A stretch of DNA of 53,744 nucleotides from Clostridiales bacterium (GTDB lineage: Bacteria; Bacillota; Clostridia; Christensenellales; Aristaeellaceae): positions 1 to 53,744 of the forward strand of contig JAAYOH010000022.1 in the NCBI GenBank assembly GCA_012520375.1, written 5' to 3'. Of this stretch, positions 8,405-16,866 are shown one piece after another. The first letter of the stretch is position 1. The number at the start of each line of letters is the position of its first letter. The notes under the pieces are model-generated. The model searched no databases and was not told the DNA's origin. It saw only the letters and a list, made by a program, of their open reading frames with translations. Position numbers and translations under genes: made by a program.

Positions 8405-9688
8405 ATGGAGCATATCGCGTATTCCGGTTCGGCTCCGGTAGCGGGGCGGTACGACGTGGTGGTGTGCGGCGGCGGACCGGGGGGCTTCATCGCCGCCGTG
8501 GCGGCGGCCCGGGCAGGGGCCCGCACCGCCCTGATCGAAAAGTATGGCTTCCTGGGGGGCATGGCCACCGCGGGGCTGGTGATGCCCATCAGCGTGTTCA
8601 ACTACAACGGGGAGCAGGTCATCGGGGGCATCCCCTGGGAATTCGCAAAGCGCCTGGAGGCCATGGGGGGCGCCCTCATCGAACAGCCCCTGAACAACGT
8701 GGCCTTTGACCCGGAGCTGTACAAGCTGTGCGCCCAACGCATGGCGCTGGAGGCGGGGGTGGACCTGTACATGCATTCCCGGCTCATAGGCTGCGGGGTG
8801 CGGGAGGGGCGCCTGCAACACGTGGTGATCCACAACAAGAACGGCGCCGAGGCCCTGGGGGGAACGGTCTTCGTCGAGGCCACCGGGGACGGGGACCTGG
8901 CCCACATGGCGGGGGTGCCCATGCTGCCCGCCCCGGCGGACCTGCAGCCCATGTCTTTCATCTTCTGCCTGGACGGGGTGGACACGGAAAGCCCGCTGCT
9001 CCAGGCCATGCACCACAACCGCCAGGGGGTGAACTGCCACTGCGGGCCGGTGCGGGAGAAACTGCTCATGCTCCGGGAATTGCCCTCCTTTGGGGGGCCC
9101 TGGTTCTGCACCCTGCTACGGCCGGGCTGTATTGCCGTCAACATGACCCGGGCCGCCGCGGACGCCTGCGACAACCGGGCCGCCACAAGGGCGGAGTGCG
9201 GGATGCGGGAGGACATTTTCGTCCTGGCCGCCGTCCTGCGGGACAATTTCCCCGAATTCAAAAACTGCCGGGTGTGCGCCACGGCGCCCCAGGCGGGGGT
9301 GCGGGAGACCCGGCGCATCCGGGGCGTCCACGTCATCACCGGGGCCGAGTACCTGCAGGCGTACCGCTACCCCGATTCGGTGTCCCGGGGCGCCCATCCC
9401 ATCGACATCCACGGCAACAGAAGCGGGGACCAGGACCTGCGCTTCCTGGAGGAGCCCGCCTACGTGCCCTACCGCGCCCTGATTGCGGGCGGGTTCTCCA
9501 ACCTGATCGTGGCCAGCCGCTGCCTGTCCGCGGACAGGGAAGCCTTCGCTTCCCTGCGGGTGCAGGCTTCGGTGATGGGCATCGGCCAGGCGGCGGGCAC
9601 TGCGGCGGCGCTGAGCGACGGGGACCTGCACCGGATGGACGTGGACATGCTGCAGAAAAGGCTTCGGGAATTGGGGGCCGTGATCTGA
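8405..9688 (+). CDS. FAD-dependent oxidoreductase, third of four tandem paralogues
   Basis: The 427-residue protein has DVVVCGGGPGGFIAAVAAAR for FAD binding, followed by VEATGDGDLAHMAGVPML, VRETRRIRGVHVITGAEY and SNLIVASRCLSADREAFAS. It differs from its neighbours in the P-loop-like glycine pattern (GGGPGG instead of GAGPAG). It starts 13 bases after the preceding stop behind GGAAGGGAAGG. It is clearly homologous to the other three but not a recent duplicate, so the set probably diverged for separate substrates or successive steps. Confidence 0.85.
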   Translation: MEHIAYSGSAPVAGRYDVVVCGGGPGGFIAAVAAARAGARTALIEKYGFLGGMATAGLVMPISVFNYNGEQVIGGIPWEFAKRLEAMGGALIEQPLNNVAFDPELYKLCAQRMALEAGVDLYMHSRLIGCGVREGRLQHVVIHNKNGAEALGGTVFVEATGDGDLAHMAGVPMLPAPADLQPMSFIFCLDGVDTESPLLQAMHHNRQGVNCHCGPVREKLLMLRELPSFGGPWFCTLLRPGCIAVNMTRAAADACDNRAATRAECGMREDIFVLAAVLRDNFPEFKNCRVCATAPQAGVRETRRIRGVHVITGAEYLQAYRYPDSVSRGAHPIDIHGNRSGDQDLRFLEEPAYVPYRALIAGGFSNLIVASRCLSADREAFASLRVQASVMGIGQAAGTAAALSDGDLHRMDVDMLQKRLRELGAVI

Positions 9689-9709
9689 CATGGGACGATT
9701 GCAGAAAGG

Positions 9710-11098
9710 ATGGAAAACACGGTGGAATATACGCTGCGGATGAAAAAAGAGTTGAATGCCCAGGTGCTGGTGGTGGGGGCGGGCCTGGCGGGCTTCGGAG
9801 CCGCCGTCGCCGCTGCCCGCAACGGGGCCCGGGTGTTGCTGATTGACCGGGCCGCCATGGCCGGGGGCATGGCCACCACAGGGCTGGTGGGCCCCTTCAT
9901 GACCTGCTTCAACAACAACGACGACGGCAAGGGCCGGGACCGGCAGCTGATCATGGGCATCTTCGACGAGCTGTGCCGCCGCACCGAGGAGAAGGGCGGG
10001 GCGATCCACCCGGAAAAGGTGGAGGGCATGACCAGCTACTGCTCCTACCTGTGGGATTCCCACCGGCACGTGACCCCTTTCCAGAGCGAAATACTGGCCC
10101 TGGTCATGGACGAGATGCTGGAGGAGGCGGGGGTGACCGTGCTGTTTGGCGTTACCCTGTGCGACTGCATCACGGAGGGGGGCCGGGTGAGCCGGGTCAT
10201 TGTGGCCATGAAGGAGGGCCTGTGCGCCATCCGGGCGGGACTGATCATCGACTGCAGCGGGGACGCGGACGCCGCCTGGTTCGCCGGGGCGCCCACGGTG
10301 CTGGGGAACGGGCGGGGGACCATGCAGCCCACCAGCCTGTTCTTCGAGGTGGACCACATCGACCGGGACCGCTTTCTGGGGGAACTGGAAGCCAACCGCC
10401 ACCGCCTGAACCGGCACGGGGCCAACTGCTTCCATTGGATCATCGAGGAAAAGAAAAAGACCGGGGAATGGACCATCGACCGGGACGAATTGGGCAACTA
10501 CGAGCAGAACCTCCCGGGCCGCTGGAAGATCAACACCACCCGCATGGCGGGGGTGGACGCCACCGACACCGCCCAGAGTTCCGAGGCCCTCCGGGAGGGG
10601 CGGAGACAGGTGCAGCAGGTGCTGGACTTCATGCGGGAGAACCTGCCGGGCTGCGAAGAGATCCGCCTGGTGCAGGTGGCCAGCGCCCTGGGCGTCCGGG
10701 AGACCCGGCACATCGCAGGGCACTACACCCTCACGGTGGAGGACATCATGGAGCAGCGCCGCTTTGCCGATAGCGTGGTTTCCTTTGCCTATGCCCTGGA
10801 CGTCCACAACGCCTCCGGGGGCGGGGTCACCTTCACTTGTGTGAAGGACTACTACAACATCCCCTACCGCTGCCTTTTGCCCAGGGGCGTGGACAACATG
10901 CTGGTGGCGGGGCGCTGCATCTCGGGGGACAGCGAGGCCGCGGCCAGTTACCGGGTGATGCCCGCCTGCTGCGCCCTGGGCCAGGCGGCGGGCACTGCGG
11001 CGGCCATTGCCCTGAAAGCCGGGGTAAACCCCGCCCGGGTGGACACCGACCTTTTGCGAAAGACCCTGCGGGATCAGGGCGCCGTCATTTGCGACTAA
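9710..11098 (+). CDS. FAD-dependent oxidoreductase, fourth of four tandem paralogues
   Basis: The 462-residue protein has VLVVGAGLAGFGAAVAAARN, IDCSGDADAAWFAGAPTV, GVRETRHIAGHYTLTVEDI and VDNMLVAGRCISGDSEAAAS. The second-to-last Gly of the usual GDGD motif is replaced (GDAD). The start at 9710 gives an N-terminus parallel to the other copies, although its ribosome binding site (GAAAGG) abuts the start codon. It is the last member of the transporter-oxidoreductase operon; exodeoxyribonuclease III begins only 22 bases later and could be co-transcribed. Confidence 0.85.
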   Translation: MENTVEYTLRMKKELNAQVLVVGAGLAGFGAAVAAARNGARVLLIDRAAMAGGMATTGLVGPFMTCFNNNDDGKGRDRQLIMGIFDELCRRTEEKGGAIHPEKVEGMTSYCSYLWDSHRHVTPFQSEILALVMDEMLEEAGVTVLFGVTLCDCITEGGRVSRVIVAMKEGLCAIRAGLIIDCSGDADAAWFAGAPTVLGNGRGTMQPTSLFFEVDHIDRDRFLGELEANRHRLNRHGANCFHWIIEEKKKTGEWTIDRDELGNYEQNLPGRWKINTTRMAGVDATDTAQSSEALREGRRQVQQVLDFMRENLPGCEEIRLVQVASALGVRETRHIAGHYTLTVEDIMEQRRFADSVVSFAYALDVHNASGGGVTFTCVKDYYNIPYRCLLPRGVDNMLVAGRCISGDSEAAASYRVMPACCALGQAAGTAAAIALKAGVNPARVDTDLLRKTLRDQGAVICD

Positions 11099-11120
11099 CG
11101 GTTTGAAAGGTGGAAGGATC

Positions 11121-11876
11121 ATGAAACTGGTTTCCTGGAACGTGAACGGCTTACGGGCTTGCCTGGGCAAGGGCTTTGAAGAGGCCTTTGCCGGGCTGGA
11201 TGCGGATGTTTTCTGTGTGCAGGAGACCAAGCTACAGCGCGAACAGCTGAACCTCACCCTGGAAGGGTATCATATGTACCTGAACAGCGCGGAGAAAAAG
11301 GGCTATTCGGGCACCGGGGTGTTCAGCAGGGTGGAGCCCCGAGAGGTCACCTATGGCATCGGCATCCCCGAACACGACAGGGAGGGCCGGGTCATCACCT
11401 GCAGCTATGAGGGCTTTCACCTGGTCAACTGTTACACCCCCAATTCCCAGGACGGGCTGAAGCGCCTGGCTTACCGCATGGAGTGGGAGGAGGCCTTCCG
11501 CGCCTATCTGCGCGGGTTGGGCGGCGACGGCAGGCCGGTGATCCTGTGCGGCGACCTGAACGTGGCGGCACAGCCCATCGACCTGAAGAACCCGGAATCC
11601 AACCGCAGGAATGCCGGTTTTACCGATGAGGAGCGGGCCCAGTTCGCCCTGCTGCTGGAGTCGGGCTTTTGCGACACCTTCCGCCTGCTCTATCCGGACA
11701 CGGTGCGCTACAGCTGGTGGAGCTACCGCTTCCGCGCCCGGGAGCGGGATGCGGGCTGGCGCATCGACTACTTCCTGATCTCACAAGACGCCGTTCCCCT
11801 TGTCCGGGAAGCCGCCATCCACACCGACATCTTCGGCTCGGACCACTGCCCGGTATCCCTGGAGGTGGATTTGTAA
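11121..11876 (+). CDS. xth: Exodeoxyribonuclease III (AP endonuclease)
   Basis: This DNA repair enzyme cleaves 5' of abasic sites and removes 3' blocking groups. The 251-residue sequence carries the ExoIII/APE fold signatures: MKLVSWNVNGLRA at the start, VQETKLQ (catalytic metal-binding Glu), the GDLNVAAQPIDL segment, the WWSYRFRARERDAGWRIDY substrate-binding region and the terminal GSDHCPVSLE with catalytic His. The ATG at 11121 is chosen over an upstream TTG because AAGGTGGAAGG precedes it and the family starts with MK(L/I)(V/I)SWNVNG. It lies 22 bases after the last oxidoreductase. Confidence 0.95.
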   Translation: MKLVSWNVNGLRACLGKGFEEAFAGLDADVFCVQETKLQREQLNLTLEGYHMYLNSAEKKGYSGTGVFSRVEPREVTYGIGIPEHDREGRVITCSYEGFHLVNCYTPNSQDGLKRLAYRMEWEEAFRAYLRGLGGDGRPVILCGDLNVAAQPIDLKNPESNRRNAGFTDEERAQFALLLESGFCDTFRLLYPDTVRYSWWSYRFRARERDAGWRIDYFLISQDAVPLVREAAIHTDIFGSDHCPVSLEVDL

Positions 11877-11996
11877 GGGAACCAAAGGGGGGCGGGACCC
11901 GGGGCAACCGCTTGCTGCAAACTTTCCCATTCTTTTCCTGCGGAACGGTTTTTTGTACCCGTCTCCCGGTTATCATAGATCAAGGAGGGGTGTGCC

Positions 11997-12749
11997 ATGA
12001 AACTGGTCCTGTTGACGGCGCTGGGGATCGGGGGTTCCACGGTCGTCGGGGCCGTCATCGGTTTTTTCGTGAAGCGGGTTTCCCACAAAATGAACGACGC
12101 GATCCTGAGTTTTGCCGCCGGGATCATGCTGGCGGCGGCGATCCAGGGACTGATAGTCCCGGCCTTTGAGATGGCGGGGAAGCGGGGGCTGTATATGCCC
12201 CTCGTCGGCATTTTCATGGGGGCGCTCTTTTTGAATTTCATGGACCGGGTCCTGCCCCATTTGCATCGGCTGTCGGGCAGCGACCCGGAGGTCCATGCCA
12301 ACAACAAAAATCTGGACCGGGCCCTGCTCTTCGTCCTGGCAATGGCCCTCCACAACCTGCCCGAGGGCATGGCAGCGGGAGTGGGCTTTGGCAACGAGGA
12401 CGTGTCCATGGCCTTCACGGTGGCGGCGGGCATCGCGCTGCAGAACATCCCCGAGGGGGTCGTCACGGTTGCGCCCCTGGTGATGGCCGGGGTGGGTCGG
12501 GGCCGGGCCTTTCTGCTGGCGGCAGCCACCGGATGTATCGAGGTGGTGGGCGTCTTCCTGGGCTATGCGATGGCGGGCATCTCCCGGGCCATTCTGCCCC
12601 TGGCCCTGGCTTTTGCCGGGGGGACCATGCTGTACATCGTCAGCGACGAAATGATCCCCGAGACCCACAGCCACGGGCACGAGCGGCTGTCCACCTACAG
12701 CCTGCTGGCGGGGTTCAGCCTGATGATGGCGATGGATGTGCTCCTGTAG
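11997..12749 (+). CDS. ZIP-family divalent metal transporter (ZupT/GufA-like)
   Basis: This 250-residue membrane protein has about eight hydrophobic segments. The family's metal-binding motifs are plain: MALHNLPEGMAAGVGFG in helix 4 and ALQNIPEGVVTVAPL in helix 5, plus a conserved EVVGVFLGY stretch. A His-rich loop (ETHSHGHERL) lies near the C-terminus. ZIP proteins move Zn2+, Mn2+ or Fe2+ into the cytoplasm. The start follows AAGGAGG with good spacing. It stands alone between exodeoxyribonuclease III and the next transporter operon, with no metalloregulator nearby. The actual metal cannot be read from the sequence. Confidence 0.92.
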   Translation: MKLVLLTALGIGGSTVVGAVIGFFVKRVSHKMNDAILSFAAGIMLAAAIQGLIVPAFEMAGKRGLYMPLVGIFMGALFLNFMDRVLPHLHRLSGSDPEVHANNKNLDRALLFVLAMALHNLPEGMAAGVGFGNEDVSMAFTVAAGIALQNIPEGVVTVAPLVMAGVGRGRAFLLAAATGCIEVVGVFLGYAMAGISRAILPLALAFAGGTMLYIVSDEMIPETHSHGHERLSTYSLLAGFSLMMAMDVLL

Positions 12750-12814
12750 CTGTAAGGGGAAAGCGGAAAGAGCACAAAATTGAAAAACAAAAGAAAAAGT
12801 CGAACAAGAATTGC

Positions 12815-12843
12815 TTGACAGAAATGGGATATTCCCGTATAAT
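12815..12843 (+). promoter_or_regulatory. Consensus sigma-A promoter of the DUF3798 transporter operon
   Basis: TTGACA (12815-12820) and TATAAT (12838-12843) are both perfect and exactly 17 bases apart. The spacer contains GGGA-TAT-TCCC, a small dyad that could bind a regulator. The leader to the first gene is about 85 bases. Confidence 0.85.
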
Positions 12844-12933
12844 ATTGTCATCCTTAGGCGCCGGGGCATTGGGTTCCGGCGTCAGGAATGCGTAGAGGAA
12901 AATGCGTAGATACCAATTTGAGGAGGAGTACCC

Positions 12934-14118
12934 ATGAAGAAGATCCTGTGCCTTGTCCTGAGCATCGCCATGGTGCTCGGCGTGGCAGCCGTTGCCCACG
13001 CCGAAGAAGAGTTCCACATCGCAATCGTCACCGGTTCCGTGTCCCAGTCCGAGGACGACCGCCGGGGCGCCGAGGCCTTCCAGGCCATGTACGGCGAGGA
13101 GATGGTCAAGCTGGCCATCTACCCCGACAACTTCACCGAAGAACTGGAGACCACCATCCAGACCATCGTGAACTTTGCCGACGACCCCCTGATGAAGGCC
13201 ATCGTGGTGAACCAGGCTGTGCCCGGCACCACCGAGGCGTTCCGCCAGATCCGGGAGCGCCGCCCCGACATCATGCTGCTGGCCGGCGAGTCCCATGAGG
13301 ACCTGCCCGAGATCGGCAGCGCTGCCGACGTGGTGTGCAACAACGACTTCGTCGCCCGGGGCTACCTGATCATCCACACCGCCCATGAGCTGGGCTGCGA
13401 CACCTTCGTGCACATCTCCTTCCCCCGCCACATGGGCTATGAGACCCTGAGCCGCCGCGTCGCCATCATGAAAGCCGCCTGCGAAGAGTTCGGCATGAAC
13501 TTTGTGATGGAGACCGCCCCCGACCCCACCAGCGACGTGGGGACCCCCGGCGCCCAGGCCTATGTGCTGGAGAAGGCCCCCGAGTGGATCGAGAAGTACG
13601 GCCAGGATTCCGCCTACTTCTGCACCAACGATGCCCATACCGAGCCCCTGCTGAAGCAGCTGTTGGCCTACGGCGGCTACTTCATCGAGGCCGACCTGCC
13701 CTCCCCCCTGATGGGCTATCCGGGCGCCCTGGGACTGGACCTGTCCGATGCCGGCGGTGACTTCGAGAAGATCCTGGCCGCCGTGGAAGATGCCGTCGTG
13801 GAAAAGGGCGGCGCGGGCCGTTTCGGCACCTGGGCTTACTCTTACGGCTATATCGTGTCCGCCGGCCTGGCCCAGCACGCCATGAACGTGATCAAGGGCG
13901 AGAGCGAGCTGCTGGACATCGACGAGATCTCCAAGGCGTATCAGGTGTTCTCCCCCGATGCCGCCTGGAACGGCTCCGGCTATACCGATGCGGAGACCGG
14001 CGTGAAGCTTGAGAACGTGTTCCTGGTCTACCAGGATACCTACATCATGGGCGATCCCGGCCACTACATGGGCGCAACCGATCTGGAGATCCCCGAGAAG
14101 TACTTCACCACCAAGTAA
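12934..14118 (+). CDS. DUF3798-type solute-binding protein
   Basis: The 394-residue secreted protein starts MKKILCLVLSIAMVLGVAAVAHAEEE, a Sec signal with an AHA cleavage site and no lipobox. The mature protein resembles the DUF3798 family of periplasmic-binding-fold proteins (FHIAIVTGSVSQSEDDRRGAE), which are regularly encoded with ABC transporter parts; no substrate is established to my knowledge. It is followed by a 13-bp hairpin and then the ATPase and permease genes. The start lies behind AGGAGGAG. DUF3798 naming is from memory of the family; a profile search would settle it. Confidence 0.8.
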   Translation: MKKILCLVLSIAMVLGVAAVAHAEEEFHIAIVTGSVSQSEDDRRGAEAFQAMYGEEMVKLAIYPDNFTEELETTIQTIVNFADDPLMKAIVVNQAVPGTTEAFRQIRERRPDIMLLAGESHEDLPEIGSAADVVCNNDFVARGYLIIHTAHELGCDTFVHISFPRHMGYETLSRRVAIMKAACEEFGMNFVMETAPDPTSDVGTPGAQAYVLEKAPEWIEKYGQDSAYFCTNDAHTEPLLKQLLAYGGYFIEADLPSPLMGYPGALGLDLSDAGGDFEKILAAVEDAVVEKGGAGRFGTWAYSYGYIVSAGLAQHAMNVIKGESELLDIDEISKAYQVFSPDAAWNGSGYTDAETGVKLENVFLVYQDTYIMGDPGHYMGATDLEIPEKYFTTK

Positions 14119-14136
14119 ATCCATATCATCATCATA

Positions 14137-14170
14137 AACAAAGGGGAGGATCGTCCCTCCCCTTTGTTTT
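14137..14170 (+). terminator. Strong hairpin with T-run between binding protein and ATPase (attenuating terminator)
   Basis: AACAAAGGGGAGG (14137-14149) pairs perfectly with CCTCCCCTTTGTT (14156-14168) around a 6-base loop, and the 3' arm runs into TTTT. It sits inside the operon, so partial termination here would give more binding protein than transporter core. Confidence 0.8.
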
Positions 14171-14189
14171 GAATAAGGTCGGGATACGT

Positions 14190-15782
14190 ATGACAGAAAA
14201 TGCTCCGTTGCTGGAGATGAAAGGCATCCGGAAGGACTTTTTCGGCAACCAGGTGCTGACGGATATCCACCTCAGCCTGAAAGAGGGTGAGGTGCTGGGG
14301 CTTGTGGGCGAAAACGGCGCCGGCAAGAGCACCCTGATGAAGATCCTGTTCGGCATGAACGTGATCGCCGAGACGGGGGGATACGACGGCGACATCCTGC
14401 TCAACGGGGAGAAGGTCCGCTTTGGCAGCCCCTTCGACGCCCTGGCTGCCGGCATCGGCATGGTGCATCAGGAGTTCTCCCTGATCCCCGGGTTCACCGC
14501 TACCGAGAATATCCTGTTGAACCGGGAGCCCCGGCACAAGGCCGGCGTGGTCTCCCAGATTTTCGGGGAGCGGCTGGAGACCCTGGACCGCAAAAAGATG
14601 CAGGATCAGGCTGCGTCGGCCATCCAGCGGATGGGCATCCGCATCGATCCCGACATGGTCATCAGCGACATGCCCATCGGGCACAAGCAGTTCACCGAGA
14701 TCGCCCGGGAGCTGAGCAAAGACCAGCTGCGCCTGCTCATCCTGGACGAGCCCACGGCAGTGCTCACCGAAAAGGAAGCCGAGGCCTTGCTGGCTTCCAT
14801 CCGGGGCATGGCGGCCAGCGGCATCGCAGTCATCTTCATCACCCACAGGCTGCAGGAGATCCTGGATGTGTGCGACCGGGTGCTGGTGATGCGGGACGGA
14901 TACGCGGTCCAGGACGTGCCGGCGGCCCGGACCAGCATCCCCGAAATCACCAAGTGGATGGTGGGCCGTTCCGTGGACACCAGCGCCTCTGCCCGGGCGG
15001 ACGAGCAGCTGGAAACGGGCAGGGTCATCATGTCCATCAGCCGTTTGTGGGTGGACATGGCCGGCGAGACCGTCCGGGACGTGAGCCTGGACGTGTACGA
15101 AGGAGAAATCCTGGGCATCGGGGGCCTGGCGGGCCAGGGCAAACTGGGCATCCCCAACGGCGTCATGGGCCTGTACGAGGCGGGGGGCAGCGTCACCTTT
15201 GACGAGAAACCCATCCCCCTGAACCAGCCCCGCAGCTGCCTGGACGCTTCCATCGCCTTCGTGTCCGAGGACCGGCGGGGCGTGGGGCTGCTGCTGGACG
15301 AATCCCTGGAGTGGAACATCGCTTTCCCCCCCATGCAGATCCAGAACAAGTTCCTGAAGAGCTATCTGGGGGGCCTGATCAAGTGGCGGGACGAGGCGGC
15401 CATCCGGGAAGTGACCAGCCGGTACGTGGATTCCCTGCAGATCCGCTGCACGGGCACCCGGCAGAAGGCCAAGGAATTGTCCGGCGGCAACCAGCAGAAG
15501 GTGTGCCTGGCCAAGGCTTTTGCCCTGGAACCCCGGTTCCTCTTCGTATCCGAGCCCACCCGGGGCATCGACGTGGGCGCCAAAGAGCTGGTGCTGAACG
15601 CGCTGAAGCGCTTCAACCGGGAACATGGCGTGACCGTGGTGATGATTTCTTCCGAGCTGGAGGAGCTGCGGCAGATCTGTGACCGGATCGCCATCGTATC
15701 CGGCGGCCGGATCGCGGGCATCCTGCCCGCTACCCGTTCCTCGGAGGAATTCGGCATGCTGATGGTCAGTCAGGTGAAATGA
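14190..15782 (+). CDS. ABC transporter ATPase with two nucleotide-binding domains (RbsA/NupO-like)
   Basis: This 530-residue protein contains two fused ATPase domains that drive the neighbouring permeases. The first has a complete Walker A (GENGAGKSTL), a divergent signature near IGHKQFTEI and Walker B LLILDEPTAVL. The second has a degenerate P-loop (GLAGQGKLGI), a good signature LSGGNQQKV, but its Walker B reads FLFVSEPTRG, with Ser in place of the usual Asp. Such a degenerate second site is known from nucleoside/BMP-type transporters (YufO/NupO). The ATG at 14190 is used because the family N-terminus begins a few residues later; an upstream TTG lies inside the terminator arm. Confidence 0.9.
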   Translation: MTENAPLLEMKGIRKDFFGNQVLTDIHLSLKEGEVLGLVGENGAGKSTLMKILFGMNVIAETGGYDGDILLNGEKVRFGSPFDALAAGIGMVHQEFSLIPGFTATENILLNREPRHKAGVVSQIFGERLETLDRKKMQDQAASAIQRMGIRIDPDMVISDMPIGHKQFTEIARELSKDQLRLLILDEPTAVLTEKEAEALLASIRGMAASGIAVIFITHRLQEILDVCDRVLVMRDGYAVQDVPAARTSIPEITKWMVGRSVDTSASARADEQLETGRVIMSISRLWVDMAGETVRDVSLDVYEGEILGIGGLAGQGKLGIPNGVMGLYEAGGSVTFDEKPIPLNQPRSCLDASIAFVSEDRRGVGLLLDESLEWNIAFPPMQIQNKFLKSYLGGLIKWRDEAAIREVTSRYVDSLQIRCTGTRQKAKELSGGNQQKVCLAKAFALEPRFLFVSEPTRGIDVGAKELVLNALKRFNREHGVTVVMISSELEELRQICDRIAIVSGGRIAGILPATRSSEEFGMLMVSQVK

Positions 15783-15792
15783 GGGATACTGC

Positions 15793-16866
15793 ATGAGCGA
15801 GAACGTATGGACCAGTAAAAGCCTGAGCGACAGGCTCAGGGGCGCGGTGGCCTCTTTCGGCCTGCCCAGGCTGATCATTGCGGGCTTCCTGCTGCTGCTT
15901 TTTATCATGGCTCCCTTTGTCGGAGTCAACTTCTTCACACAGATCACCAACACCCTCAACCGCTTCAGCTGGAACGCGGTGATGGTGCTGGCCATGGTGC
16001 CCATGGTGCACTCGGGCTGCGGGCTGAACTTCGGCCTGCCCCTGGGCATCGTCTCCGGGTTGCTGGGGGCCACCATGTCCATCGAATTCGGATTTACCGG
16101 AGCCATGAGCTTTGTGATGGCCATTGTGCTTGCCACCCCCTTCGCCGTGGTGCTGGGGCTGGGTTACGGCTGGCTGCTGAACCGCATCAAGGGCGGCGAG
16201 ATGATGATCGCCACCTACGTGGGCTTCTCCGCCGTGGCTTTCATGTGCATCCTGTGGCTGCTGCTCCCCTTCAAGAGCCCCAACATGGTGTGGGGCCTGG
16301 CGGGCAAGGGCCTGCGCACCACCATTTCCCTGGAGGGCTACTACGACAAGGTGCTGGCCAACTTTTTGCAGGTCCGCATCGGGGATCTGGTCATCCCCGG
16401 GGGCACCATCCTGTTCTTTGCGCTCCTGGCCTTTGCCATGTGGGCTTTCCTGCACACCAAGACGGGCACTGCCATGACCGCAGTGGGCTCGAATCCCACC
16501 TTCGCCAGGGCTTCGGGCATCAACATCGACAAGATCCGCATCCTGTCGGTGGTCATGTCTACCTGGCTGGCCGCCGTGGGCATCTTGGTGTACCAGCAGG
16601 GCTTCGGATTCGTCCAGCTGTACATGGCGCCCTTCTACATGGCGCTGCCCGCCGTGTCCGCCATCCTGATCGGCGGCGCCACGGTGAACAAGGCATCCAT
16701 CACCAACGTGGTCATAGGCACCTTCCTGTTCCAGGGCATCGTGACCATGACGCCCACCGTCATGAACTCCATGATCCACATGGACATGAGTGAGGTCATC
16801 CGCATCATCGTATCCAACGGCATGATCCTCTACGCATTGACCAGGAAATCGGAGGCGATCAGATGA
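15793..16866 (+). CDS. ABC transporter permease (BPD_transp_2 / RbsC-like), first of two
   Basis: The 357-residue polytopic membrane protein has about nine or ten hydrophobic segments. It contains the family's NFGLPLGIVSGLLGA region and the late GINIDKIRILSVVMST coupling segment followed by AILIGGATVNKASITN. It pairs with the next gene's unlike permease, an arrangement of two non-identical permeases that resembles nucleoside transporters (NupP/NupQ) more than ribose systems, which use one. It starts 10 bases after the ATPase and overlaps the next gene by ATGA. Confidence 0.9.
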   Translation: MSENVWTSKSLSDRLRGAVASFGLPRLIIAGFLLLLFIMAPFVGVNFFTQITNTLNRFSWNAVMVLAMVPMVHSGCGLNFGLPLGIVSGLLGATMSIEFGFTGAMSFVMAIVLATPFAVVLGLGYGWLLNRIKGGEMMIATYVGFSAVAFMCILWLLLPFKSPNMVWGLAGKGLRTTISLEGYYDKVLANFLQVRIGDLVIPGGTILFFALLAFAMWAFLHTKTGTAMTAVGSNPTFARASGINIDKIRILSVVMSTWLAAVGILVYQQGFGFVQLYMAPFYMALPAVSAILIGGATVNKASITNVVIGTFLFQGIVTMTPTVMNSMIHMDMSEVIRIIVSNGMILYALTRKSEAIR

